From positions 76,564,678 to 76,628,677 of the forward strand of contig OX104134.1 in the NCBI GenBank assembly GCA_944470555.2: DNA of 64,000 bases. The letters run 5' to 3'. Positions 23,380 to 37,673 of this stretch are shown piece after piece. How positions within the stretch are numbered: the first letter of the stretch is position 1; every line of letters begins with the position of its first letter. A program made the position numbers and the translations under genes. The DNA comes from Heterobilharzia americana (lineage: Eukaryota > Platyhelminthes > Trematoda > Strigeidida > Schistosomatidae). The notes under the pieces were generated by a model. The model was not told where the DNA came from. It ran no database searches and saw only the letters and a program-made list of their open reading frames with translations.

Positions 23380-26300
23380 AACCCCGCCTGGTTAACTAGT
23401 TACTAGCCGGTCCTAAGCCCGGGTAAAGAGGGAAGGTTGGAATAAGGCTAGCAACCCTACCCCGTAAAACAAATCTAACCGCTAAAGAAACTTCAAAGCA
23501 CAAACAAAATATAAAAAATGAAAATAAACTTATTCCCCGCTGGAATCGGAGAGGCGAAATGACGCCAGTTGGTGAAAGCCTCCGGGAAGCCAATTGGCCG
23601 ATGTGTCTTCTCTCGATGAAAGCGAAAGTAAACGTGGGGACATTGAATGTCCGTACGATGTTTGAACCCAGTAAGGCAGCCCAGATTGCAAAGGAGATGA
23701 GAAGGTATAACATCGAAGTGCTTGGGATTTGCGAAAGCAGATGGAATGGGAGTGGACTCTCCAAACTGTCAACTAGAGAATCAATAATCTAATCCGATAT
23801 TGTCACCCAGACGACAACCACGAGCACAGCACACTGAGTTATGGAGTGGCTATCATGATGTCCCCCTCACAAGAGCATCGAAGGCTCTCTCTCATGCACT
23901 GGGAACCAATCTCCTCCAGGATCATGACAGCAAGATTCAACTCAAAAGGAAGGAAGGTCACAATCATACAATGCTACACTATGCACCTACAAATAATGCA
24001 GATGAAGAGAAAAAGGAGGAATTCTACAGACAACTTCAATCAACACTGGACAAGACACCACCTCGGTTGGCGATATCAAAATTCTAATGGGCGACATGAA
24101 TGCTAAACTGGGAGGGGACAACACAACACGGAAGAGAACTAACCATGGGTCGAGAAGCGCTCGGCTAGGAGATGAACGAGAATGGAGAATTGTTTGCAGA
24201 ATTCTGCGCATTCAACGATTTGGTGATTGGAGGCAGTGTGTTCAGGCACAAGGATATCCACAAAGCGACATGGACTTCACCAGATGGACACACTAAAAAT
24301 CAAATCGACTTCTTCTCAATCTCAAGAAAATGGAGACGCAGTCTACTTGACACAAGGTCAAGAAGAGGAGCAGATGTAGGTTCACACCACTCACAATCTA
24401 GTGCAAGGAACTTACCTTCAAAATCAAGTTAAAAGCCTTCAAGGAAGCTGGTGATAGACCTCAATTCAAGTACAACACTCGGAAACTGAAGGATGAAACT
24501 ACACAGAAAATCTTCACGGCAGCCATCAAGACAAAATGGGAGATATCGAGGAACATCCCTGAAGAAACCTGTGTGGAAGAACACTGGAAGTCTTTGGAAG
24601 AGATGTGGAAAGAAACCTGCACAGCCGTATTAGGAAGGAAGAAGAAAGAAGACAAGGAATGGATCTCGACGGATACCTGGAAGCTGATAGAGGAGAGGAG
24701 GATGGTGAAGCAGAAGATAAACCAGTGCAAGGATGCTCAACGACAAGAGGAACTGAGCACAATGTATAAAACATTGGATAAACAAGTGAAGAAGAGTGCA
24801 CGCAAAGACAAAAGACACTTCTACGACACACTGGCAAGTGAAGCAGAACAAGCTGCAGGTAGGCGAGAAAGAGACCTGACAACATTGTATCAAATAACCA
24901 GGTTGCTATCAGGGAAGAGATCAACACAGATGAAACCGATAAAAGATGAAGAAGGAAATTTAATTACGAAAGAAGAGAAACAGAGGAAACAATGGGCTGG
25001 CCGACCACTTCAAGAAGCTCTTGAATCGACCACCACCACCACCACCTGCACTTCGTCCAGAAATACCACCTGCAGCCGCTGAATTACAAGTGAACATAAA
25101 TCCTCCAACGAAAATGGAAGTCCTGAAGACCATAAAGCTACTGAAATGCGGGAAAGCAGCAGGACCAAATGGAATCCCACCAGAAGCACTGAGAACAGAC
25201 GCAGAGACAACAGCATCGGACATGCTCACACCACTATTGCAGAAGGTGTGGAGGAAAGAGAAGGTACCTGCCAGTAGATTGGAAGAAGGGTTACCTTGTC
25301 AAAGTGCCGAAGAAGGGAGACCTCAGTGTTTGCAAGAACTGGCGCGGAATCACTCTCCTGTCCACCCACACCAAGCAAAATATTAAGCCGCATCATCCTG
25401 GAGAGGCTTAAGGATGCACTGGATTCAAAACTGCGACCGCAACAGGCAGGCTTCAGGAAGTACAAATCATGTGCAGACCAAATTGCAACGCTTTGCACCA
25501 TCATAGAACAGAGCACAGAATGGCAATCACCTCTCCACCTCAACTTCATCGACTTTGAGAAGGCCTTTGACAGCGTCGACCGAGAAGTAATTTGGAAACT
25601 GCTTCAATACTACGGAGTACCGCAAACCTTTATCCGCCTCATTCAACAACTATATGAAGATGCCACATGCCAAGTAATCCACAATGAGAAGCTCAGTGAT
25701 GCCTTTGAAGTGAAGACAGGGAGGAGTGAAACAAGGTTGCCTACTATCCCCCATGATATTCCTTATTGTGGTTGACTGGACTGGATCATGCAGCAAACAG
25801 TGGGCAGCGAGAAGAGGGGGATACGCTGGACGGCGGAAAAGAACCTAGAAGACTTGGATTTCGCCGATGACTTGTGCCTGATGTCACATAAACTTGAAGA
25901 TCTGCAGGCAAAAACTAACAAGTTGATAGAAGAGGCAGCTAAGACGGGACTTCAGGTGAATATAGAGAAGACAGAAGTGATGAAGATACCGCACCACCAC
26001 CATCAACAACAACAACAAACTCCAATCACCGTCAACGGGAGAAACTTGAAGGAAGTAACCTCCTTCACTTATCTAGGAAGCACTGTTTCAACTACAGGCG
26101 GGATGGACGAGGATGTCAAAGTCAGAATCGGAAAAGCAAGACAGTCGTTCATTAACCTGAAACCAGTGTGGAGATCTTCTGCACTGCACTCAGCATGCGG
26201 AACAAGATACGGATTTTCAACACCAACGTCAAGTCAGTGCTTCTGTGTGATGGTTGAGAGACTTGGCGCGTCACGAAAAGGATTTCCAATAAACTACAGA

Positions 26301-26689
26301 CATTCATCAACAACTGCCTACGTTGGCTCGCTACTGAAGATCAGATGAGAAGGCCAGAAAGAATGAGCAACAACTAGCTCTGGGAACGAACCAACCAAGA
26401 ACCTATCACGCAACAAATATGCAGGAGGAAGTGAAGATGGATTGGCCATGCACTGAGAAGGCCGACTGAGGACATCACGCGTCAGGCCCTTGAGTGGAAT
26501 CCCCATGGGAAGCGACGAGTTGGACGTCCGAGGGTGACATGGAGGAGGTCGTGCGAGGAGGAAATGAGAGCTTCTGGGCTGTCGTGGAACCAGGTTCAAA
26601 AGATTTCAGAGAACAGAGTTCACTGGAGACGTGCTACTGAAGCCCTATGTTCCACTAGGAACCCAAGGGACTAATAACAATAATAAATA
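23380..26689 (+). mobile_element. RTE-type non-LTR retrotransposon, near full length, defective (copy B)
   Basis: It begins AACCCCGCCTGGTTAAC and ends in a TAA/TAAA-type tail, with ATTCATCAT on both sides. It is very similar to copy A throughout, differing mainly by small indels. Recognisable blocks are NVGTLNVRTMF (23630), NENGELFAEFCAFND (24172), the linker frame with KEDKEWISTDTW (24640), KCGKAAGPNGIPPEALR (25150), NFIDFEKAFDSVDRE (25545) and LDFADDLCLMSH (25855). It lies in intron 1 of the channel gene, antisense to it, so it could supply cryptic splice or polyadenylation signals only from its reverse strand. Confidence 0.9.
23559..26599 (+). pseudogene. Endonuclease/reverse transcriptase of RTE copy B (broken)
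   Basis: The same domain order as in copy A, split over at least six frames. Unlike copy A, the endonuclease SDH motif is lost: the frame reads GADVGSHHSQSS because of small changes near 24380. The RT GVKQGC box is also disturbed (frame ends VKTGRSETR near 25740), and the GACTGGACTGG lesion before FADD is shared with copy A. The FADD box is intact locally at about 25855. This copy cannot encode an active protein. Confidence 0.85.
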
Positions 26690-26698
26690 ATTCATCAT
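26690..26698 (+). repeat. Target-site duplication, right copy (RTE copy B)
   Basis: ATTCATCAT follows the tail of copy B and matches 23371-23379 exactly. Confidence 0.65.
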
Positions 26699-28300
26699 GG
26701 ACTGACATCAGCTGGAGGAACAATGGAAACCTGGGAGCACTGGATAGCTGTTTCCTACAAATTTCAAATCACCATTGTCATTTTAGACTTTATGCAGCAA
26801 AGGAGTATTTATGATTTAAATGATTTTATTTTATTCTGCAAATCAAGTTCTTTTTGCTTTACTCAAATTATCAAGAGATGCAAACATATACAATCATAAT
26901 TGCAAGGAGTTTATTTTATAATGTCAATCTAAGGCTCATAAAAGGTCTTCAGTCAGTATATGTCGGCTTTACATTTTTGAGTATGTGATTTTACGAAGCC
27001 AGAAATTTCTCTTAATTTCTGTGTGTTGTCCAGACTGTTAGCTTTTAATTCTGTACATTTAGTTGTAAATATATTGTCGATAGACTATAAGTGAACCCCA
27101 AATAATGTATTGTAGTGACTAAAAGTTACTGATAGAATATAAAATAAAAAAGTCACGTCTAATGATTAACCCCATTTCTACCGAAACAGCCATTATTGAA
27201 AAAATGTCTTATTAAGTACAAATCGAGGCTAAAGGCTCAAATATGAGAACTTCACTGATAAGAAATGCTGTGAAGAGCAAAACAGTCAAAAATTAAAAGA
27301 TGACTTGGAGTGAACTCCTGCACTCAGTAGTGATGGGCTTTGACAAACATAATCTTTGTTGAATAATTTCATACAGCTCAAGGACCACTACCATTAAACT
27401 CACACTTTTCAATATAGATTGCGTGGATGGTTAGAGACCTTCAGTCAATGCAACATTCAGGTTTGACTGTTGTGTTTTTCAGCCTGTAGCATAACTGACA
27501 GATGTGCTTTCGATACCTAATAATATACGCATAACTTCTGCATTACTGGTTCTCTGCTTCTGTTACACGTATATGATTCTATTGAGATAACCATTATCTG
27601 TATAACCTAATCATGCCTTCTACCTTTAACATCACCATTTCAAAGCCAGTGAATTGTAAGGAAGATCAAATGTCATCGGGTTGAACTGAAAGTTCCAGTC
27701 TCTTATAAACGCTTCAATCGCTTCCTTAGCATCCATGTTTGGTAACATATATCGTCTTCTAAATATCGGATGTAAGAAACAGTAATGTGTGTCTCAATAC
27801 TATTTCATGTAACCAAACTCTGATTGGTTTATCCAATTTTATTTTTGTTCTGAACAATGCTAACCTGTGAATGTTTAGTAGTCAGTAATAGGATGAAGTA
27901 TGCGTAACTGTTGGCTCACTGTCTACATCGGACCTTTTCAACATTCTAATTTACAATGTGTCTTCAGAGAAATAGGGTTGTTCTGATAACTGCTAGTCTC
28001 CGATTTGAAAACCAGATGTAACGAAACTAGATAAGCAGCAATCATGTTCCTACATAATTCAGTTTAAATTAGGCAACCACATATAACAACCATCATCACT
28101 GACAAAATTTATCAAGGAAAATGTTTTGTTATAAATGCAGATATTTTTATTTTTGTAATCTGTGTAATATTTGAACATTATTTGCCTATTGGTTCCTTTG
28201 AACTTTGCGGATTTTTAGAATATTTTAGTTGAAGGTGACAAATTCACAATCAAGTCTCTTTCAATAGCTACTCTTCTTAACACTATACATATGGGACCAA

Positions 28301-28302
<2 letters not shown>

Positions 28303-28371
<69 letters not shown>

Positions 28372-28376
28372 ATATA
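28303..28376. repeat. (TA)n microsatellite
   Basis: An almost pure TA dinucleotide run, with a few TG steps toward its right end. Confidence 0.95.
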
Positions 28377-31300
28377 TCCGTGTATGTACACTAAGTTTGG
28401 GTTTGAGTTGCAAAGTATTGCTCCTAGAAAATCATAAATTAGATTTTTCTGCTTACGTCAACTGTTTTTCTCAGTACTGTTCTAAATGTTAAGGAGTTTA
28501 TGATTTGAAAGAGAAGTGAAATCTATAAAAACTGGAAATTCCACGGTAAGAAGAAACTCAACTTTCTTTGTCTTTTTCTTGCTAACCTGCTGCAGCTCAC
28601 GGCTGAATAGTTCTTTCCTGCCGCCTCCTTAGAAAAGAATACATGTTGTATAATAGCGATAATGACAAAAGTTATACAGGATATCATTATCTTCGAGTTA
28701 TTTTTCTGAGATGACTAGTAGTAATGCATACGCTGCTGTAGTGCGATTCATTCTGTGTTGCATCTAATTTATATGACATTTTATGGTTTGGGTGAACTAT
28801 CAGTCTAATACAGGTGGTTCAGTTTACCCCAACTAGCAAATCTTTACTATTACTATAGCTTTCCACAGTTTTGTCGCGTTCCAAAGTTGTCGTTTATATT
28901 TTCTAAATAATTTCAAAGTTTTCATTAGTTAAATCTCGTTAATTGTGAATAATACGAGCAGAATTTCAGATGTTTTCTCAAAACATCGATTTGAGTTAGC
29001 TTCGGATGTTGAATAAAACTTTTCTGGTAATCGTATTCACTAAGACAGTCACTGCCATTCAGCACTTCAAATGTTTCTGTGCAGTTGGTAAACTATATCA
29101 GCTATACCTCAGCAAAACCTGAAACTACTCGTGTGATATAATAGCATTTTTAGTGGAGGTATTTCTCTAAATTCTTTCATGCAATAAATTTTTCATCAAA
29201 AAGATTAGGATTTTTGTAGGTGACGGAAATCAAAGTCAAGCATAGGTTATGATGTAATTAATTTATGAAGGATAAATCGGGCTTTTTTGATATAAAGAAA
29301 TTTTGAAGAAAATTTCTTTCATTCTTTTAACCCATTTTATCAATCAAAGTAACGAACAAAACAGTAAATGTCATTCATTCTGTAATTATTGATTTATTGA
29401 TTAATCTGTCCCAAAGTTTATATTCAACTGGAAAATAGATCAGCTTTAATTCATATTGGCAGTCTTAAATGTACAAGTAAGCCGAAATTCTCTCTCTCTA
29501 TCTCTCCTCTTATAGATTCCCATCCACTGAGTGTTTCTTCCGTCTTTAGGAAATCAGCAAGCAGTTTAATAAAACTAAGACGTATTTTATCTGGTATATG
29601 TCTAGAAATTTTAAGTGGGTTAAGATTACAAATAATTCTGGTTATTACAAGACATTGATTTGTTATAAATGAAGATTAGTTAACTATTTTATGTTGCTTC
29701 GAAGTATTTATTGATTTACTGAATATTTTTTTTATTGCTAGCCTTAAATATGGGTTTTTTTTTAACACGGTTCAGTGAAACATGGAACAGCCAAAAAAAA
29801 TTTTTAAGAATCGATCGTGACCTCTAAAACCAAAGCAATGCAAACATTTATATATGTGCCGATAAATTTGACATCCTGAAAAAGCTTTCAAAATTCATAT
29901 TAAGAACTGTTTGAAAGAAATTTAATCAGACTTGTGATATTACTTTGAGCACCGGTTGGGTAGCTGTTATAAACGAGTACAATTTGATCAGGGAGCTATG
30001 AAACATAACATTGGAAGACACATTGTTTCACGTTCAATATTAAAAGTCAGTTTGATATCCTTCATTCAAATTGGATTCTGTTCACTGGTAAAAATGTTTC
30101 TGTGATATTGAATAACTCATTTGTCTCTTAAGTACTCAGTTCCGTTTTTATCAACGGAATATAAGTTTTATATTTTGACTATCCAGGATGATAACAGTTA
30201 GTGACATGAGTTCAACAGTCAGAGAAACAGACCAACGTCATAGATGAAACTGTCCAGCACAAGGTTTGGTTTTTTACTGAATTTACCAGTTGATCTTTAC
30301 TCAAGAATACTATAAGTTCCTTGAAGTAAAGCCTATTACAGATTTACACATGGTCACAGTAGTGTGCGAAATCCATTTATGTGCTGTGGTGTAAGAAGTT
30401 AGAAAAGACAAAACCAGGGTATTAGAACAATAACTAGGGACGTGTTAACCATGAACACTACTAAAGATTACTTTAACATGTTCCTTGACATATATAATAT
30501 CATCTGTAAAATATTTCAAATAAATAGTATGTTCAAGTATACAGTGTAATTAAAATAAAAGCTTAGCATTTTAAACAATTTAAAAATGTTGAGATAATGA
30601 ATAACCGTACTGTTGAAAACGCACAATAAGGTTTCATGTCAGTCAGCTTCTTAAAGATATCGCTAATGACCTCAATGAATGCGAATTACCGAAAAATCGA
30701 AGGACATAAATTCAATGTAACATTGAATGGTGAATACTTGTCTGCTTATTCAATAAACACTGGTTAACCAGTTACGTTATCCCGCTTTATGACTTCCGTG
30801 TTTGTTACACAATTAACAGTGGATGTGACCAGTATAAGCACATTTATACGACCAACCTTTTTCTTCTAATAGTGGTCAGTAATTATTTCAGTAGTACTTA
30901 TGCTATAAAGCAGTAGTTAATATTAAATGTAATCAAAAGTTAAATATACTAACTTTCTATATGGATTACACAGATACTTTACAATATAGTAATAGAAACG
31001 CACTGAACGTCATTGGATTGGGAAAGAAATCAATGTTCTGACGGTGAAAACATTTGTACTGAACGATGACTTTCCTTTTTCTGTGATGACGTCTACAATA
31101 GCCATTTCTATCAAGAAGAGTAAAAGTTGAGCCATATATCAACTGCCCAAGAAGATGAGAGATAAAGAAAGTGAGAAAATATCACCATTTTTTTAATTTG
31201 AGATTCATAATATCGATCTATGAAATGAAAAAACATTGTGAATATTTCAAGAAATAGTTGAAAATAACCCATGAGATCTGACTACATGATACAAATATGA

Positions 31301-32021
31301 GATTATAAAGAAAAAGATCCTTTGAAATACCGTTTTTTTGCCATTATTGCGTATGTATGTGTATACATATTCCTGAAATTCGATCCATAAATCGATAAAT
31401 TATTTATGCGAAAATAGTTGGCTACTTTCGGAAGTATACAAGCTACATTTGAATAGCTTACCAAAGACATTTAGTAATTCCTCTAACTGACTTCACTACA
31501 TGATGAAAAGCTCTTTCATGCAGTATACTATGCAGGTGTAGAACAAATAATTCCAATTTGGAGACAGAAGGAAAAAAAGATCATAGTTTTAGACGTTTGA
31601 TCAATATTATTTTGTCCATAGAACTTAGTGGCCAATGTTATAGTCGCTAAGTATGATATATTAGACGGAATCAATTTTTTGTAGTAGCAGTTTTTCCTTT
31701 TAAGGTATAAGTTACACGTCTGAAGTGGAAAAAAGATCAGCTTTTAATTAAAAAGGCAAATAGGAGATAAAATAGTGACAGTAGTCAATACTACCAAAAG
31801 TGGAATCCATTAGTTCATGTGAATAGATTTGTCCGACATTATCTTTTGCTTAGACTTAGGCATTCAAACAAGAGAAATGTCAATGATTCTCTTGGGTGAA
31901 TCTTGATTAGATAACAACCATGATAAGTATATATATGGCATGATTATTTTTAGCTTCAGATGAATGAAGTAGAGAAATTCGACCTTGTACTGCAACGAGA
32001 AATTACGAATATCAAACAACA

Positions 32022-32200
32022 ACAAGTGATGCCCGTTGCACAAGTGGTGCCTATCGTGTCTCAGTGGCCTAGTGGATAACTCTCCGGCATTTGAAGCGAT
32101 GGGTACAGGATTCTATTGTCAGTGGGAACAACATTTACTTACTAGGGTGTAGCTTCACATCTGGCCGACGAGTCCCAAATGCACGTGCTGGGTTCCATCA
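32022..32200 (+). repeat. tRNA-headed SINE with degenerate hammerhead (Sm-alpha-like), copy 1
   Basis: The head contains TGGCCTAGTGG (32065-32075), a good RNA polymerase III A box in a tRNA-like context, and GGGTACAGGATTC (32101-32113) as a decayed B box. The body continues with GTGGGAACAAC and AGGGTGTAGC into CTGGCCGACGAGTCCCAAAT, the 5' half of the schistosome-type hammerhead. The GAAA strand of the core is deleted, because the text jumps from CCCAAAT to GCACGTGCTGGGTTCC, so this copy is catalytically dead. It is homologous to the pair at 54.0-54.4 kb, and it is in channel intron 1, antisense to the gene. Confidence 0.7.
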
Positions 32201-35200
32201 AATACACTCCAATGAAATGGTTTTTTAATTTGAGAAAATATTGAAAATTTCTGTCTACAATACAATTAGTTGTCTTTACCTTCATGTTTTTAAGTTTGAA
32301 TCCGTTGATGGTACTGCTCAAAAGACTGAATATTTAAAACTGACAGGTGAAAGTCTTGGCATAGATGTTGAATCCGTACTATAACAAAACGTTTTGTAAC
32401 TTACACCGACTAGTGGGATTTACAGTCGTAGGAGTAAATGAAATTGACAGCGTCACTTCTATTTCCTTTGCAAACTAACACTTTGACACAATAAGTGAGT
32501 TAGTTATCTGGCATCAGTGGTACCTGGCCTTATGAGGTAATCGTTCCACTGGCATGATTGAGACAAACGACAACAATGCCAAAGACGAAGAAATGTAAGC
32601 TATATAATATAAGTTTTAAAAAGTCACAATACTAAAAAGGAGCAATTAGATTAAACAACAAAATGTAGCGTAACACTTAACATGAATATAGGGTATGTGT
32701 CTGTTTGTACCAGTGTGATCGATTGTGAACCACGTCATCTAAAGTTTTGATGCCTCGATTCCGTCAATCAAACAGAAAGCAACCAGGAAGTCCGCATTTC
32801 TATACATTATTCAGGTAAACAGTTTGCTACCTCATAGACCGCTTTTATGTTGTTCTTTGGCTATTCAAAAAGAACGATAGTTTTGGGTATATGGTTCATA
32901 TCAACAATAAAAGCTAAAGTATACGTTATCAGTAACTTACAGTAGATGTTGTTATTATTAGTTATTAAGGTTTACCTTTATCTCCCGATAACACTATAAT
33001 GAAGTGGTTTACACATCAAATGATAGTTTTTGTTGGTGAAAACTGTAGTTTTCTATCTATTATAGAATAACAACTCACTTATAAAAATATTACATTTTAG
33101 TTCAGTTAGCTTAAGTGTTTATGGTTTTTGAAGTGTCAGTTAATAACGTTTAAATGCATAAACTCGCAGTACAAGTTTGTATTGAAGAAACTTGAACTTG
33201 GTACACAGATTTTGAAGCTTAAATATAAGAGAAAGACTTGTACAGTGTGGTAGAATGTAATTCTATTTTAGTTAGATTCCTAAATGTATCACATTGTTAA
33301 ACAATATTATCTACAGAATAAGTCAATTAAGGTGATATTTTGTAGCAATCGATTGTAATTTCTATACACCGAAGTCAGAAAAGTTCATATGTTTTCATGT
33401 TAATGGAATTAAAATGTTTTGATAACTTAATAAAACAAATGAAGTACCATATAGTACTAAAACGAACTATTTGAAAAATTGAGTATTTTTAAAGGATCTA
33501 GCCCTTTTATATCAGATGCAGCTTATGCTATAAACCAGGTAACTATTTTTTTCTTGCAAACCATAATAAATGCTAGTATCTGAAGCTTTCTGAAACCAAG
33601 ATATCTGAAGATAGCACTAATTTATATGTTGAATGTTAATTTCCATATATTTTTATTCATAGTATTACACAAATTGAAGGCTTGAAGTACGATGAGTGAG
33701 GAAACTTCATGGAGTGATGATAAACATACAGCTCAACAATACTCGGGATATATTGGAGTATTAGTGTCAATACTGAAGTTTCGCTTCAAATGCGCCCTTT
33801 ATGCTACTGATATAATCTAAATGTGCGATAAAACTGAAACTGATAACTGTATCATATCGGTACTGTGAATTATGCCAAATATAGGCTCACCCTTATTTCT
33901 TGAAGACGAACTAAAGAAAGATTCCTATTACACCTTACTTGATGATTGAACACTAGTAAAAGGTATGTGGAATGAAAATGATACACATTTGAACTTATTT
34001 GCAAACTATAAGTAATCCTGAAGAGTTTCGAACTAGAACAAATAACTGTTTAGTACTTCTTATCTTTTTGTACTTCTCCAGCAAAGCTAAGGCATTGACG
34101 AAAATTGTTGCTGAACTAATCAATATTGCTTAGAACACGCGATAGGATAATTTTAAATTGATCAGTAGTATTTCACAATCAACAGGAAATCTGTTTGTAC
34201 AGTGATATAACCAAGCATCATCTTTAAATCTAGTTGAAAATGTATGTCATCAGCCAAGATAACCCATTGTCTTTATTATTTGTCTCAATAAAAGTGGTGT
34301 TGCGAAAAAGGTGTAACAGTAATTCATTTCAACAAGAATGAGGGTATGGTGGATACCTTTCAGAATAACACTATCAAGTGATTTTTAAGATCATACCTGC
34401 TGATTTATTTGATTCTCATCAGAATACCTTGCAAGAGACTGAATAAATAAAGCTGTCTTAACTTTCATTAACGCATTAGTGATAAGCTAAATCAACTTTT
34501 AAGTTTTGCTCAAAGCCTATTAGATATGAAAATATATTAGGTTGATTCCAGATAAATTAGGTAGGTATCTGTATAGAACAAAAAATAATGATTGAATTTA
34601 TGTGCCATGAATGATTGTTTTTTAATATTTGTAAATGAAGTAAAACAGTTGGTTGCGCATATTTAAAAAAGAAAATCTGACAAATGATAATTTTTTGCAT
34701 AATAATTACTTATTCTAAGAGTGTAAAAAGGGTTATAAAAGCACCAACTACTATACTACACTTGTGACGATCGTATAAGCAACTTTCTGGTCCTTCAGTT
34801 TAATATTTCTACAAAATACTCCCTAAAGAGGAGTATTTCCACGTTAAATTAGTGTTCTTATCAGAATTTCGGTAGGAAAGTAATTGATTTCATGATGGTG
34901 AACTCAGTGATACGGCTTAACGTAAATTAGTTTTGACAGTCAAGATAGATAACAAACTTATCTTTAGCAACATTTCAGAGCGTATCATAACAGAACCATG
35001 CTAAACTACACTCATTAGGAAATAGATAGATTTCCCCCACGCTTTGACGTATTCTGTGGTTGTTACATTTATTTGCACAAAATGTTTCTCTAAAACCCTG
35101 AATTGATTTGTACTTTTACCTTGGACTACAGTAAAGCAACTTTTTTCAACCTTAAAAATGCAGTATTCAAACAGATTTCAATTTTATTTTGCTGAAAGCG

Positions 35201-37673
35201 GAAAAAAATGTAGAGAAAAAGCTTGCTGCAAGAAATAGTAGGATTTATAAGAACATAGTCAGTGGGGTTGGAATCTTTCAGCTATAGAGTTATACTCATG
35301 TCCTTGAATATAGGTGAATGAAAGTAACGAGTGAACATTTATGTGCCAAAACCCTATTATGAATGCATAAACTACTTAGCGTGTATTTCATGATGGAGGA
35401 CAGTTTTCCAACAATTTCTGTGCATCTTTTATTCTGTCCACACCAGAAAAGCCAGTAGTTCAATTGACATGATATCAGTAACCCTGAAGTTTTTAAAAAT
35501 CTTGATTTCTTATTTATTTTAAGCAGTTATCGAATGTCTTGAACGCAATAATATGCTGTAACTTCCTGTATACAGTTGATGGCATACTGCTAATCTTTGA
35601 TAATTAAGGGGCCAGAGTATTTAATGCATTCCTATTGTAGATTAGTTGCGATTCAAACTGTTCAGTAATAGTGTTCCTGACGTCACTATTGTCGGACCAT
35701 TTATTTCAAACATTTTGATACTCAGCTATTTTCCTACGGCTACTACTATAACTGTTCTTCCAGTATATTAATTAAGGTAAGTTAATCATACTACTATTTG
35801 TTGCAAATGGGGTCATTATTTGAAAGTTTTTGTACATGTAATAATTTACGGGATATCCCTTCCGTATATTTATCATATATTTTCAAAATTCAAGTGAACT
35901 AATAATTAAAACGTTGATTATGAAGGGGGACAGATTTAACATAAATCTCATTCAGTTACCTAGGAGTTGTTACAGGAGGATAGTTTACATATTGTTATTT
36001 GTGTCTAACAAAAAGAAAGGTAGCGTACCTGCCAAGTATTTAATTTCCTACTTCAAACTGGTTTTAGTGAGGTAGTCTTCATTTATTCAAGTTATTAGTC
36101 AGTGAATTTGAGACAGACCTTAGTTAACAGCATCTTTTACGAAGTTAAACAGTTTGCATGCTTTAAGCAATAAGCAACTTTTGGTATTTAAAACACTAGA
36201 AATTAAGGATTGCAAATACATGCGAAATTCCCAAACACAGTGAGACTCATTAAAATTCTGAAGTGGCGTCATCTTCTCACTCGTTACAGTCTTGCTAATT
36301 TAGTCCGCTTCTTATCTAATGAACCAGTTTAGCAAATACTTGATCATTAAGCACTGCAGGCAGAAAAATAGCTTGTTAAGTATAGTTCTACAACGTGATA
36401 CGTATATTATCATAAATACAACTGTAACTTTGATTTATAAAAAGGTAAAAACATACTTCTGAGGTCACTTTGAGATTAAAAAGCCAAAAAGTTATTTATA
36501 ATCTCTTTTTATTATAACACAAAGACAACAGTGTTACTAGATATAAGTAAGTACACCTCTATTGTTGTATTCATTCCCAGTTAGGTTTAAAGTGAGGAGA
36601 GAGACCGATCAACTTATTAAGAACAATGAGGAAAGGCTAAGCTTTCGATATAAAAAGACTGAATTCAGATCCTGATTTGTAACACTAACAAGAAACTAAT
36701 CCGCTTAAGTATTGTGCGAAATGACCAAAACCAAACAAAAAGAAATTTTTTTGAGGATCTTGAATCTTTTGTAGTGAAAAACTAACTTTTTTATTAATAT
36801 TCTCATGCTAAAAGTTTACTTTCTAAGTACTTTTTTAACAAACATTTATTTCAAAGAAGCTTTTTGTCACTTATCTCTACAAATATACCAGTACATAACT
36901 CTAAGTACTAATATCTTGCGAATAATTATAGCAATATGATCTCCTATTTGCTAAAGGCCCTAGAAATAGCATAGTGATGACACGTGACCAAAGTACCATG
37001 AGACACCAGGTGCAATCTCAAGAAATTATGCTATCATTAAGGCTGAGGATGGAGACAATCAGGTCGGACCAAGATTAGATTCGTCGTTTTCATCTTTTCA
37101 CCATTCATTTGTCACGCATTTCGGAACCTTAATAGCTCTTCTTAAATTAGTCAAATCTTCAAATACATGTAAGTGTTCAAATTGGTATTACCTGAAAGCA
37201 CTATTACCAAAAATCAATGGATAAAAATAACAAAACGGTTGATTCCCCATTTCATTTGTTATAGCCTAACTGGTCTTCATTTTGGATTAATAAGATTGTT
37301 TTCCTTGAAATATTTCGAATGATTACAGCGATTCCAGGTGCCATGGGTTTTGTTTTAATCTGTACAACTGAATCTAAAACCTGTGGTACGCGTTTTGTGT
37401 TCGCATGAGCAGAAAAATGAAGATTTTACAGGTTTCATTCACAACACTAATAGGTTTCGGACTCTGTAGGTGTAAATACAATATTAATTTCAATCCGAAG
37501 TGCCTCTATCCAAATGATCAGCCACTTAAGCGCATTCATCAAACTCCATATAGAATTAGGGCATTTTTGACCTATCTTTATCAATATTTAACGCAATCAT
37601 TTTGTAAAACAACAATTCATTATATTCAAAATCATTCAGTCGTGCAGCATAAGACAGTGAAAATAAAACTTAC

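Larger units (their letters stand above)
20122..37673 (-). other. Intron 1 of the DEG/ENaC channel (~17.5 kb)
   Basis: Bounded by the GTAAGT donor beyond 37674 and the CAG acceptor before 20121, both phase 0. It contains an RTE fragment (21.7 kb), a near-full-length RTE (23.4 kb), a long (TA)n tract (28.3 kb) and a hammerhead SINE (32.0 kb), all on the strand opposite to the gene or strandless. The rest (20.1-21.7, 22.6-23.4, 26.7-32.0 and 32.2-37.7 kb) is AT-rich, with almost no open frames above 60 codons and nothing recognised. No other exon was identified in it. Confidence 0.6.

Noticed and set aside
28303..28376. CRISPR-like or tandem array
   Set aside because: It is a simple TA dinucleotide microsatellite; no spaced repeats occur anywhere in the window.
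32040..32115. Functional tRNA gene
   Set aside because: The A box is good, but the B box and acceptor stem are degraded and the sequence continues into a SINE body with a hammerhead, so it is a tRNA-derived retroposon head.
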